A stretch of DNA of 64,000 nucleotides from Bimastos eiseni (taxonomy: Eukaryota; Annelida; Clitellata; Crassiclitellata; Lumbricidae), in NCBI GenBank assembly GCA_959347315.1, contig OY365806.1, forward strand, positions 24,907,855 to 24,971,854, written 5' to 3'. The position numbers and the translations under genes are program-made. Of the stretch, positions 12,780 to 26,700 are shown in pieces; position 1 is the stretch's first letter; each line of letters opens with the position of its first letter. The notes beneath the pieces were generated by a model. That model saw only the letters and a program-made list of their open reading frames with translations. It made no database searches and had not been told where the DNA came from.

Positions 12780-13370
12780 TAACCGTCGGCAGCCACGCAG
12801 GGCGCTCATTACGCTATACATCTCATTTTTAAGAAACGCCGCCGCCTAGCGAAAGAAGGAAAGAAGTCGACTTTCGGGTGGATACGCGTATAGATCTCGG
12901 TACCCCAAGCGCTGCGTGGCAGTGCGTGCCAGTGTGTTCACCCCTACTCTACGCTCCCCCTAGGCCTACGTACAGCGCTGCATCTGCTAAACCCTAAAAT
13001 CCTTCTTATTCTACTTGACTAAATTTCTTAACTCTATCTGCGACCGCATATATAATGGCCTCGACCTTCTTCAATTTTTCAATGAATCGATCAGTTGAAA
13101 CCTTTCGTAATCGTAATCTCAGCATTTCTACAGCGCCCACAAAGGCGAAGTCGCGGGAACCAGCTTATTCACAGGCGCTTAATCACATACAATAACCATA
13201 CGTGCTTGTCCGAGATTCAAATATCTGCAATACACATGTATGCGTATACTGTCCACATAATGTTATATCGCTTCTCAATTAGGCTATTGGTCGATCGCAA
13301 TACCTGTCGAATATAGTTTTACCTGTCGAATATAGTTTACACCCTCACAGCGTGCATTTCCTCAGATCTG
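12780..13370. other. non-coding spacer
   Basis: No coding region or clear element was seen. Related GC-rich words (GCCACGCAGGGCGC near 12792 and GCGCTGCGTGGC near 12910) are roughly inverse complements, so a small palindromic repeat may lie here. Confidence 0.3.
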
Positions 13371-13375
13371 GAGTG

Positions 13376-13376
13376 T

Positions 13377-13422
<46 letters not shown>

Positions 13423-13423
13423 C
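13376..13423. repeat. (CA)n(TA)n microsatellite
   Basis: Alternating CA units are followed directly by TA units. Compound dinucleotide tracts of this kind are common in this window. The sequence from here to the 3' exon of the fibrinogen-related gene at 14531 has no supported gene. Confidence 0.9.
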
Positions 13424-14530
13424 CGTTGCTCCAGAGGATCACAGTTTGACCGCCTGGTCTCTCTTCCCGTCCAGTCTAGTGAGGGTCGACGGTTCTTTGA
13501 TTGCCGGCCCTGTGATATTGAGTCTGCTGTAGATGAGGTCATTGATGTTGCGCTATGTCGACCGAATGCCAAAGAACGTGATAGACCATGCGGGTCCGTT
13601 TATGAAACAGAGGCACTGCATGCACACGTGTGCGGCAAACAAAGGGCCACACCCAGTCATAGGCAGACATGGCTGAGTGGCAGACCATGATTCGCACGTC
13701 TTAGTCGCTCAATCTGAGCTCGAAGCTTCGATCGCGGTGCGTGAAGGGGTGTATTGCCAGTTGGAGGCGTGTGGAGCAACAGAGTCCTCTAGGCTTCCCG
13801 TCGTAGGAGTGGCGCAGTTTGGCGTTGATCGACGACAGAGTCTGACGAAGAAGCTGTTTGTACGGAGGAATTGAATTCTGTATTGGAGCTGGGACGAGGG
13901 TTGACCGATGTAACACCCCAGATCGAATAGGCTCTAATTTGCAGTGAATCTAACAACTAAATAACTTATTAGTAGACCAAATTGGCTGATGGCCACGGTG
14001 ATTCGTATACCAATTGAAATAGTTCAGAGTAATATGACCTACCAGGTATTGATATCATGTGAAGAAGATCGACAAGAATTGCAAGTTTATCTTATGAATC
14101 AGTTTAAATGAGAGTCCAATCAAATTAATTAGATATGGGCCTACTTTGTGTATGTTGAAAAATACGCAAGACTTGCACACAATTTGTTTGTGTTTATTCA
14201 GTTGCATATCGTAAATAGATAAACGAACCACACGTTCCAATGTCAATATCGCAATTAACAACAGAATGAAGATGATGAATTTTGGCAATCGGGAGTAAAA
14301 ATTAATATTAGAAATTATATGGCATATTTAATTCCTGTCCATAAGAAGAAGTCGTGATTTAAACAATATTGTAGGCATATAAATATCGACTAATTTATAT
14401 CTTATTCATTTTTAATTTTGCATCAGCGCATAAGATTGTAAAAGCTAAAAAAAGTATTCTAAAACTATAAAATCGAATGTAAGTGATCAATTGATGCCAA
14501 AAACAAATTCACATGACTCGATATCTAGGC

Positions 14531-14781
14531 CTAGTTTGCAAGCGCTATCTTCATTTCCGTTGTCTTGAGCGAGTAGTAGTAACCACGAAACGCGTACCAT
14601 TCAATCCCATCAGCGTAGGACTTATGAGGGCCGCCAAGATAGAGACCGTTCAGGTTGGAACTGTGGCAATTCGAGTACCACCAGGCTCCTCGGTATTTCA
14701 GCGAACAACTGTTTCCATAAATGTCGTTATCAGCATCTTTTGTACTGAATTGCATTCCACTGTGACCGGAGAAATTGTCTC
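14531..14781 (-). CDS. FReD gene exon 5 (C-terminal)
   Basis: The acceptor TTGTGTAG|GAGAC lies at 14781 and the stop TAG at 14531-14533. The exon encodes residues 282-363, including the calcium site Asp-Ala-Asp-Asn-Asp, the Cys306/Cys319 loop and the terminal Thr-Glu-Met-Lys-Ile that closes fibrinogen domains. It completes a codon split after its first base by exon 4. Confidence 0.9.
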
Positions 14782-17700
14782 CTACACAATGTACAAAGAG
14801 TGAGGAAGTTTAAGGAACAACTAATGCAGTAGGCCTAGTAGTAGTAATGGAGGCAGTGGTAACACAGCACTTTGTGTTCAGATAGCTTCATCTTTCAGAA
14901 TAGGACTCCTATTGGATTTATTTCTTTAGTTAAAGTATTGACTGCAACAGAGCACTTCTATTAAATTAATAATGTGTCGGCAACATTTTCATAAGACATG
15001 ACTCCGAATCCAACACTGCTGCTTAGAGGAATCCTTCTATGTCATGTGCACATGCCACGCTGCCCACTCCATACATGTATAGAATAGAGAGGAAATCCAA
15101 GCTCGAAGAATCCTACATGCTGTAAGTTGTGATGCTATGCTCCGTATCATTCAACCCTCCTAATCGTCGTAATAGTTACTGTTATTTTATGCCTCAATCG
15201 CGTTCTGTCTTTCGAAAGTGGCATCACCGATGGTTCAATAAACCTACCCATCACCATATGTATAGTAGGCCTAATATTCAGAACATCAGAAGATACAATA
15301 AAAACAATGAGCGTAAAGATATAGGGCATACAACAAATCTGCATTTCCATTGTATCATGTGTATTATCCTCCAACAGTCAGTCTGTATAGCTATCTAATT
15401 GTTTCCATATGTTGCAAGCTATATAAGAATGGGTCTTTAATAAAGAGGCGAAGGGGAGTTTGGGGAAGTAAGAATTTCAGTGGTAATCGTAAGATCAAGT
15501 CATTGCAACAAATGTAAAGAAACCTAAACAAACTTTGCCACCTTATGCGGTTTATTATAGTAGACATACCTGCATCGCCCGTGTATCTAGCAGCAGTCAA
15601 TCTGTACTTATCGGCCGATGAGTTGATGGAAAACGTGGAATACTCCGCGTATCGCTTCTTTCCATCGAAATCTTCCATTTCGATGCGTAGTTTATATTTT
15701 CGGTTCGAGGTCAACAGGTACAGAAGTTCATTACCTAAAATCATATGAAATGACTACATACAGATGCATATAAAATGAGAGCCCACCTGTCTAGCTATTA
15801 AATTGTTAATTCGCCTCCTTTACATGTATGAACTGTTCCAACTACAATAATGAAGCTAAATTGCAAATTCTAACCTGTTGCTCATTGCTAATATGAATGC
15901 CTGGACCTAATAGCGGTTGTCTTTAGGGTCTTCCCTCTTTCCTATTGTTCCCGTCCACCTTATAAATTGATGCACGTATTTTTTCTTGTGGTCTGTTGCT
16001 GGGTTCAACAAAACATATGATCACGTACTAATCACAAGTTCTCAGTCAGTTGGCCTATGAGAAAAAGAAGAGAAGTTCCTTAGGCTAGCTTGGAGACGGC
16101 CATGGGTATGAAGCGGAAGCGGCTCGGAGCAGGACGTTTTGGCGCAGGATATTTTGGTGCACCAATCTGATAAAATATATAACGTGATATGAAACATGAT
16201 CGATGAAAATAATTATGCTAAGCTGGGAACTGGAATATTGAACAGAATCATGCTTAGACAAAAGCGGTATGGATATGATAATTTTACCCCTGCCAGCACA
16301 CCAACATCGGGCCGATGCTTTCCCAATGTCACAAAAACCACTAACGTTGGCGCTCCGTCGTCTCAATGTCGAATTCTAAATCGGCCTAATGTCAGGTGTA
16401 CGACATATTTTATATTTTATTGCCGAAATTTGATACCGCCATACTTCCAATACATTTTGCTCAGAATTGCACACACGCGCCTCGACTGCGCAATTTCAGT
16501 TGTACCGCAGAGCAATTGTGCGCGAGGGACTTGCTCGAGGTCCCTACACAGTGACTCCCCGGACGAGGGTCGAATCCGCTCGCTCAGCGCACACTGAACG
16601 GTACGGGCTGACTCACTAACCGATCGGCACTGTGCCGTACATATATATATATATATATATACAAAATATATAGACATATATCCCACGTGTTCTATTCGTG
16701 TTAGCAATATTTCATCGTCACCTATTTAAATGTGTTAGGATGGCATATACAGCGTACTGGAAATACAGAAAATATCCTAGCATATCCCATTATTATTGAC
16801 ATTTGTCAACAGACGTCGGACCAATGCCGGGTATATTACCAATGTCAGATCTTTTTCTTATTAACGGACTGTGTATCTTAACTTAATTCCATATTCTGCG
16901 TGTCAAAGCATTCCATGATTTGACAGTTGGTTATAATAGAATTCCAAGTAAACTTTAATTTTGTTGTAGGCCTACACGTCTAACCAATGGTGGGCCAACG
17001 TCGGATCTCTTTCATAGCTACAGTATGTGTATAATAACTAATTTCCGCTATCTTAATAGCGTGTTATGCCAGGGACAAATAATTCTAAATAATTGGGAGA
17101 TTTAGATATTACAGAATTACAGACATTTCAAGTGTATGTTGCGTACGTAGGGCCAATATCGGGTTAACGTCACAACTCACTTCTCAGACGATGTAGTTCC
17201 AAGTTAGAAAAGATAAGTTGCTCTTCTTGACCTAATTTATACATTACATTCTTTACAATGTTTTATCGACTTAATTAAATTTACTCAATTAAAGCACTGT
17301 TTAGATTTATGCAACATCAGCTGGTCTATAAATGCCACAGGTAAGAGAATTCCGGCTGTTTTGGCACGGTCCATCCTGACAGTCTCAAGCCAGGAACTCC
17401 AGCAGTCTTGGCACCGTCCATCCTGGTTGCCATCAGGCCAGGAACTCCGGCTGTTTTGGCACCGTCCAACCTGGTAGTAGCACTGTGGCATATGACATGG
17501 AGTTTTGCTACCCTACGTCCTGACAGTTTCCTATCTGTTGTCTGCAAGCTGTCTTCCAGCTGTCTCCGACTGCAATGTTTCCATCGAGGCCTGTACCTGA
17601 TGCCGTTAACCGCTGGTCGTGTGAAGCTCTTCATTCGAAGGATCTCAATTCCAGTAAGAAGCAACTGCAATGATTCGGTTGACCGACTGTCCTACGAGCA

Positions 17701-20700
17701 GCTAGGTTAGTTTCAGTTTCTACTTTTTATGAAGGTTTGCGATTTGTCCGGAGCTGATGGAGTTGGACATAGTCACTTAATTGGCGATGGACAGACGATT
17801 GGTTTGGTTTCTCTCCTTGTCGTCTAGCTCACTCCCTTTCTTGCTTTGCAACGTTATGCATCACTGTTTTGTCTTTTAGAACTCCCCGGAAACCTTCGAT
17901 GACGACCTGTCACCTGAGATGTAGTGGAACGAGGCCGAGGAGGAACTAGCAATGGAAAGAGGGGACGAGTGGACGAGAGGATCCGTTGTCCAATATGCAG
18001 TAGCCTATAGCTAGTGTCCTGAGTAAGTTTTGACTTAGAGAGTTTTAACTCTTTCAACTTGATTACCCAGAATTGTCTGTGAGGAAGGAAAGCAATGGGA
18101 AATCACCTCACTCTTCTCAACCTCGGATAGCTTATACAAGCAGAGACCTCATCATCATCATCAGATAGTTTCGTTACTTTCTATCTCCATTCTCAGTGCA
18201 TTCTGTGTGGTTCACTTCAGTCTCACTGCTCTACTCTCAGTTTTACTCTAAATCTCCTTTCTAATTTGCTTTTCAGTCTTACCGTTCACTTACTTTAGTC
18301 AGTTTCGGTATATGTCAGTTTAAGATCCCTGTATCTTCCTTTGGTTAAATTCTGATAATTAATTGCCTAAACACGTAAACAATTCAACACGAATAAGTAT
18401 AATCTAATGCACAAACGAAAAGAGAATGGCAGACCGTATAGAAATCTGCTCATAAACTCTAATTGTAATCGTCAACTTCTCAAAACTTGTAAAGCGCCAA
18501 TCAAAATCCAAAAGCACACCAGACTATCCAAGAATGCTGCATTGTTTCAGAGGCGTTGAATGAATATGTTGCATTTAGTCTGATATGAGTAGATTAAGGT
18601 GTTTGAAGATAGTTGGATGTCGACCTCAGACCTGAGGTCAACACAGAACTACCTTCCAACTGCTTGCTAGAGAAAACGTGGTTGTCGAAATGCGGCACAT
18701 TTTCTCTGTAGGGCCCTGGCTTTCAGATAATATTAAGTAGGATACATTTGGGTAGTCCACTCATTACAAGTCTCTCATGCAGTTCATTATTTTCGTTGGA
18801 TTGTATAGATCCATGACAGTCCCTCTGAGGTCTTTTTATTCTAGCCATAACTCAAGCATCTCCGGTTCTATAGTCCGAAGGTTCTATAGTTTGAAGGTTC
18901 GATAATCCGAAGAAAATTTTTTTGTCCGAAGATTTTCGGATGATCGAACATTCGGGCCATCGAACATTCGGGCCATCGAACATTCGGACTATCGAACCTT
19001 CGGACTATCGAACCATCCCCGCATTTCCATGTAAGCAGCCATAGCAAGACAGGCAATTTGAGCTTCAGAATGCCAGACGATTGGTGGCACCAAGTTTGCT
19101 ATTTTGAGCTATAGGCCTACATTATCATGCTTTATCAAATTAATAAGATTTACTCAATTAAGGCACTGTTTAAAATTATACAATATCAGCAGGTTTATAA
19201 ATTACACAGGTCAGCGAATTCTGGCTGTTTTGGCACCGTCCATCCTATAGCAGTTTCAAGTTAGAGATGTCCGGCTGTTTTGGCACCGTCCATCCTGGCA
19301 GCTTCAGGCCAGAGAAGTCCGGCAATCTTGGCACCGTCCATCCTGGCAGCCTCAAGCCAGAGAATTCCGGCAAAGTTGGCACCGTCCATCCTGGTAGATC
19401 TTCTGTGGCATCTGACATGAAGCGCTACCTGTTGTTTTCAAGCTGTCTTCGAGCTGTCTCCGGCTGCAATATTTCCATCGAGACCTGTTCGTGAGGCCGT
19501 CAACTGATCCAGTTGACCGACCGTCTTGCAAGCGGCTAGGTTAGTTTCAGTTTTAATGAGGGTTTGCCATAAATCCTATAGATTGGTTGCTAATAAAATC
19601 GTCGAGTCGATTGGAAGATGCTAATTAAGTAGCAAAATGTCCACCAGGATAAGGAAACACAGAGCATTTTCGGTCTTGTCTGCCTGTCTCTTTCCTAAAT
19701 TTCTCTTCTTCTCATCTTAAGTCTGTGTACAGCTCTATTATGTCTATTTCCTTCTATTTGCGTCTGCCCAGAGGCGTCAATCCCCCCTGAGCGATGGAGG
19801 CAAACCCGCTGGTCCCAGATGTCAGGAAGGCAAGATATTTCTCTCCAGACTAAAATTTATCCCCCTCCTGAAATTGAGGTATTTACCTCCGAACCCTCCC
19901 TCTATCTGGACGCCCCTGGATTTGCAAACCCTATTTTCTCTTTTCTTATGCCCAAACTGTTGTCTTAGGTGTGGCTGCCTACCTGTTGTGGATGAATGAA
20001 GCCAGATTTTTGACGAAGCTTTTGGCAACATAGTCCCTACGCTTTGCTGTTGAAAAATATTATTTTGGCATATTGTATCTCAGTTAAATGATACAGTTGC
20101 TGTTTGCTCTCTTTCAATCTACAATCTATCCTACTCTACATCTTTTCTCCTTGTTCTCTAGTTCACTCCATTTCTTAACTTTATGACAGTTTGCATTATT
20201 GTTTTGTCTTTTAGAACTGACTGGAAACCATCAGAGACGACCTGAGATGCCTGGAGAGTGGAGATGTCATGGGACGAGACCAAGAAGGACCTGGCGTTGG
20301 ACAGAAGAGATGCATTGCTCGAGAGGAAGACCTAAACGGAAAGGACTACAGTACTGAGTTAAGTTTTAGAATTCTAGGCTATAGAATTAATTGCTTTATA
20401 CTAGGTTACATCAGGGGCGTCGATCCCCCGCTGAGTGATGGAGGCAAACCCCAGATTTCCAGTGTTAGGAAGGTAAGATATTCCCCCTAAGACTAAAAAA
20501 TTATCCCCCTACCTGTAATTGGAGGCAATTGCCTGCAGACCCCCCTATGTGGACGCCCCTGGGTTAGATGACTGTGGGGCGCGGTGGTGTTGCGGTTTAC
20601 GTTCTATGCCGTGTTACTGGAAGGTCGCAGGTTCTAAAATATCTCAAGCCACTGCGTAGTGACCCTGGTCACTGGACTAGTTGAATGCCCAGAATTGTCT

Positions 20701-23700
20701 GTGAGGAAGGAGGGGAATGGGAAATTATCTCACCCTTGTAAAACGTAGGTGGCACATACGCCAATGGACCTGTCACCATCAGACTGTTTCGTTACTCTCT
20801 TACTCCATTCTCAGTGCATTCTGTGTTTTTCACATTCTGCTTCGCTGTCCTACTCTCAGTTTTTACTCTAGATCTCCTTTTATCTTCTGTCTTACTGTTC
20901 ACTTACTTTGGTCAGTTTCTGTATAGGGCCTGCGTAGTTTAAGATCCGTGTATTCTCCTTTAGTTAAGTTCTGATAATTGATTGCCTCCACAATTAAACA
21001 ATTCAACACGAATTATTCCATCTCAATGCACAGACGAAAATAAAATGGCGTACAGTATAAAAATTATGCTGCTACATATAACTCTAATCGTTATCGTTAA
21101 CTTATCAACACATTTAAAGCGCCACTCGAAAGCCAAATTCAGGACACCAGTTTATTGAAGACGATTGCTTTGAATCAGAGGCGTTGAATATGTTGCATTC
21201 AGTCTGAGGATATGAGGAGATTAAGATGCTCGAATATAGTTTTGTATTCACCTCACACCTGAGGTCAACACAGATCTACCTTCCAACTGTTGGCTTGAGA
21301 AAATGTGATGGGCCAAATGCGTCACATTTTCTCTGTAGGGCCCTGGCTTTGCATAATATTAAGTAGCGTACATTTGGATAGTCCACTCATTATAAGCCTC
21401 TCAGGCAGCTCATTATCTCTCAATTTGACGTAGTACTCGTTAAACTGACGTAGTTGTCTGTGATTGAACGTTATCAGACGTTACAATAAGAGAGGTAGAA
21501 GCAGGTACTCGAAGTAGGCCTATACACTATGCTCTCAATCTCTTACTCACTTTAACCGTAGCACTTCTCGCTCTAAAGTATACTCTGCTGCGTCCATGTT
21601 ATTTCAGTTTCGATCGTACTTTCAGTCTCTTGTTTGTCGTTCTTTTTCTCAACCAAACGGCAGAATTTCTTCATCGCGCTGTATTATTAACAAATTTCTC
21701 TCTGCGTATGCCTATCTAATAATAATTTTCACGGTACACTTGTCTATCTGTCATCCTGTACTCGTCGTTGAACCCTTTTAGTCACAAATGTTTCATCAAT
21801 CCCGCTTCCAATTCAACGGCATTATTTTTCATCAATCCAGCTTCCATTAAGCATAAGCCGTTCCATCCAGCCAGTGTCCATCTAGGCATGATCATCTTCA
21901 TAAATCAAGTTTCAATTGAAGCATAATTATTTTCATCAATCCAACGTCCATTTGATTATATTTCATCGATCCAGCTTCCATTCAAGCATAATTACGTTCA
22001 CCAATTCAGCTTCCATTTGTGCATGGTTGTTTTCATCAATCCAGCTACCATTTAAGCATAATTATTTGCATCAACCAGTTTCCACTTAAGCATTATTATT
22101 TTTTTATCAAAATCTGCGCCAAATGTCCTGCGCCAAGATGTTCTGCGTCAAAACGGCCATGCGCCAAAACGGCGCTGCGCCAAAACGTCACGTACCGGAA
22201 GCGGCTTCCTTTTCACAGCCCCGGCATACGATAATATGAAGGCTATATTATAGAGGCCATTTCTCTCTGCCACCGTTTCATCCTCCCAATATTACCGGCA
22301 GCAATAGGCTAAGGCCTATTTATTTTTTCTCTCTTGAATGTGCTTTGATATTACCGAGTGCGGCGTGCCATCCTAATTTTTCTTTTTTTTAGAATAAATC
22401 AATATATATTGTATATTTTAGCCTACCTGGCTGGGGCTTCGGACGGGGCAGACAGGCTCTTAATTTCTACAAAATATGTCCTAGCGCCTAGTGGAGATTG
22501 GAACCACCGACATTTAGACTAACTAGCCAGCACGTACGCCATCCACTACGATATCGAACACACCAGCTTTTGGGGAAGCCGGCTATGCAGTCAAATCTGC
22601 AACATGAATTTATCTTGAGATTGAAATTAGATCTCAAATGGATACGTCTTTGCATGAAACGCTTGTGTGAAGTGTAGGCCCTATCAAGAAAACTATATTT
22701 AAGTAGGCTAGGCCTATCGTCTCTAATAGATCATCAGATAGTCGCCGCCTAAACCATGATCCAATCATCCAAATTCTACGATTCCTTTAGATTTCACTTA
22801 AATACGTACAGTGTCTCTACTACCTTTGTGTATTCATTAGCTAAACTTCAAGAATTTCCTATATAACTTGAATTTGCAAAGGGATTACAAAGATTCGAAC
22901 TCAAAGATGCCCGTTTGTGGTTTTGTATGGTCTCTAACTCAGTCAGAAACTTACCAAGCCAGAATTCACCACTTGGATTTCCAAATCCGTTCATATATTC
23001 GATCCACGTTCGTTCGAAATTCACGGATCCATCTTTCCGTCTTTGGAAAACCTAAACATTGTTGGCAAAATGCAAGGTTCAATAGAAACTGAGAATGACA
23101 CTTGTTTACGTGATGTCACTCTCCCGTGTGATAAAAAAAAATCGTAGACTGTCATTGGTTGAAAGGCTCCAAAGGACAATAATGGTCCTCGGCGAAAGGA
23201 GTCGATAGCAAGCAAGATGTTAAAAGAAGTCTTGGAGCAGAGATGAGTTGATTGCGTAAAATTGTAGGCCTAGAAATGTCGATCAATGCTACTGACAATA
23301 ACAAAATACGACACAAGATAATTGTTAGGCATCAATGCAACTCTGCAAGAAATCTGACACAAATGACTGCCAAACGTAACACGTTTGTGGGGTTAAGGTA
23401 GATTCCGGTGTTATAGAAGTTGCCAACCACTATTTTGAGTAGACCTAAGTACCAGCCAACTGCCACCAGGTGTTGTCATGTCGCAGTAGACATCGGCCTG
23501 AATTCGTTTAGCCAGACTCCCTGGATAGACTCGATAGACTCCACTGGCACTTCGACCTAGTGCTCTTATGTCCGAACAGTCCTTCGGTCCAATAAGAGAG
23601 TCGTGTAATTCTGAAAACGTATCAAGCACAAAATGCTTTCGCAACGACATCATAAAGAAATCGTCAAGATATACACCAAACATAATTTAATTGTTTATAC

Positions 23701-26700
23701 AGAAGTCTAGATAGAACTATCACTCATTGATGGGTTGGTGGAATGAATGGATGGAATGAATGGATGGAATGAATGAATGAATTAACGAGACAACGGCAAT
23801 GAGGACTTTTTAGGTTTTATTATGGGAGGAATGATTTATTCTTAGGATTTATTATTGGGAGGAATGACTTATTTTTAGGTTTTGTTATGGGGTGGAATGA
23901 TTTATTCTTTTAGCCGAAATGATTTGGTCCAATGCTCGAACGTTTTCCGTGCAACGTTTTTTCGTTCGGTCGGTTTTTCGTTCGGTCGTTTTTCCGTTAG
24001 GTCGTTTTCCGTTCTGACGTTTATCGCTCGGCCTTGCGTTCGTTCGACCGATCGACCGTCTATTTTGCTGTTTCAATAAGTTGTCTATTTTTGCAGTCTA
24101 TTTTAGGTGTCTGTTTTAATGCATATTTTGCTGTATAATTTAGTTGTCTAATTATATTTACTGTCTAATTAGTTGTCTAATCTAATTGTCGATATTATTG
24201 TCTATTTCGCTGTCTATTTAACTGCGTAATTTGCTGTCTTAATTTGTTGTCTAATTTGCTGTCTGTTTAGTTGTGTATTTTGCTGATTCCTTAGTTGTCT
24301 ATTTTACTGTCTGTTTTTACTGTCTAATTTGCAGTCTATTTTACTAATCAGAACTCATGTTGCTGTTGTTTCAGGTAACTCCTCCACTGTTCGTATTCGG
24401 ACAGTGACAGTCCCGAGCCTGGATAAAGGAGGGGGTCTATGTTGATGATTTTTTTAGTTTCTCCTGTAGTGAGTCTGTAATTTGTGACTCGACCGTGGGG
24501 ATCCAACGTAATCTCTACATCACTGGTAGAGAGGTCGGATGGGTCGCGGAACACAGCGGGTATTGAGGTATGTGCACGCTCGATGTGCATGCGGGAGCAT
24601 GCACACCATGGAAGCTACCGGATGAGCGGTGGATCATCAGTTCCGACGGAAGAAATGGAGCTCGTACATTTGGCGATACATGTGGATTCAGTGGCGCTGA
24701 TATACAAGTTGCTGTAGGTGCATAAACGCATCCTCTATGGCCTTCCGCCGTACTGTTTGTATTTAGTGTTTTACTTTTAAAAATCTGTGAGATAGCAGAG
24801 CTTGAGGATATATTGAAAGAAGTCGAGTCGCTGACGGTCCAGTTCGTCTTCCGCGTCTTTGTGTTGTGCAGTGCAATAGAACTAGTCTTGTTTTCTGAAT
24901 AACGTTAAGTGATTGTCGTCGGAATACTACATAAGTCTTTATTCTTGTTTTGCTTTTTTCAAATAAGTTGGCTGCCTCTTTTCTATTTAAACTTTGAATG
25001 CTACGCTGTTGTTCTCTTAGGACGAGACTATTGTATAAGCCTAAAGGTGGCTCACTGTGTAAAATTATATGATTCTGGAGATCACCATATCATGAGCACA
25101 GTTGCATGTTCTCTGCACACTACGGCTACGCTGTACCCACCCTTTACAAAAAATCTGCTATGCCACCGGTTTCTTCGTCATCCCGGTATGCGACAAGCCG
25201 CTATTACACTAATCTACACATAACTTAACCATTGTACCGCTGCTTTAATAATGTTCAGTTACAATAGGGCCTACTGTAACATAGCGCCATTTTTTGTTCT
25301 TTCAGTTGCTATTGTGGTGATCCAGAGCTTTAAACAACAAAACCGCGCAGCTTGAGGACATGAAGGCTATGAAAATCGTGTTTATAGTCGCTCCATTGGT
25401 GTTTTCTGGCTGGGCAGCCTGCCGCTAGCTTACCAGTCTTGGACCTCTTAACATTTTATGATTAGTGACCATGAAAGTACTGAAAGATAGGGAGCCAGTG
25501 AAGAACCTCTAGACCACGCTGGCAGCACATTTACTGACCAATAAAACCGATAGCGGGGACACTTAGGCTAAAACCTGAATTCTCATCGATTTTGGTCATG
25601 TCCAAAGATGCACGATTACCTCGCCGCAAAACTTCTTCAAAATATGCCTTAAGATGACATTAAATGTCAAATGAACGACAATAGACTTTAAAGCGCATAT
25701 GAAATACGATGTTTTGAAATACGATGTTGTAATCTACAGACTAGGCCTACATTTTTTATTACTAAAACAATAATTAATCTTTGATTTTGTTCATACGAAA
25801 CGCAATGCATTTGCTATGCAAACGCGACATTCTACGCCTTTGTCGCCAGATGGCGAGCCTACATGGCCTGCTGCCATTTTCTGGTACACGTCGACGTCGT
25901 TATACAGGCACTTTCCAGTCCTGCGCATCTAAGAGTCTTTGATGTGTAACTAGTGAATGGAGGAAACTAAAGATGTTTCTGTCTTATACCAATTGTGAAA
26001 GTTCTAAGAAATAGTATGGCGTATGCCGCAGTATAGTTTTAAGTAGAATGTATTTTCATGAAGTGAAGTACATGTATCTACATTCAATAGATCTCGTTAC
26101 TTGTGCGCTACAAGCAGAGGCGGCGATCTCGCTTGACAGGTGGGGGACACCCAATGAGAGGAGTAGGAAATGTGGAGAGACACACGTATAAATTGTCCCT
26201 CCCTGTAAAAGGTGAAGGGACTTGTCCCCGTCGATCCTTCCCCCCCGGGATCGCCGTCCATGGCTACGGGTGCAAATAATCAATTTTCGGATGAAATAAG
26301 ACCAAGCAAAATTCTATTCGGATGAAACTGTGAAACCTGTCCTAATACGTAAACGTAATGTAGACATAAATATAAGAGGCGTAAATCTATACATATATAG
26401 CTACATAAAATAATACTACTGCTGCTGGAGAGTACATTGATGCCTCACCACAAAAAGTCACGATCACTTCACGCTAACCGACAGATTAAGTTTAAGGATT
26501 GGGCAAAACCTCTCTATGATGATTTTCAACGAAGTTAGATCATGTCATAATGTCATGTCATAACGCCGTCATAAAAAAGAGCCGATTTGGGGGGCACATG
26601 TGGACACTTAGCACTAAAACTTGGGGATTACCCCCTCCAGTTTTAAAACGGAAGGGGTGGTGCCCCCTCTACCGCCCCGCTTGTTATACCTCTGATGTCC

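Larger units (their letters stand above)
19135..21418. repeat. segmental duplication, copy B
   Basis: The longer partner of 17270-18790. Its extra length is largely explained by two 150-bp hAT-like elements and a tRNA-derived repeat. Four 51-bp minisatellite units (about 19209-19400) contain GGCACCGTCCATCCTGG. Because 51 is a multiple of three, one frame stays open with a 17-residue repeat including Gly-Thr-Val-His-Pro-Gly. The open frame is probably a by-product. Confidence 0.7.

Noticed and set aside
22490..22560. Functional tRNA gene
   Set aside because: A and B boxes are present, but no acceptor stem or full cloverleaf could be drawn, so it is listed only as a tRNA-derived repeat.
24348..24590. 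80-codon minus-strand ORF in intron 1 of the fibrinogen-related gene
   Set aside because: It is not needed for the reading frame, because exon 1 joins exon 2 in phase without it. It has no recognised domain and no clear splice signals.
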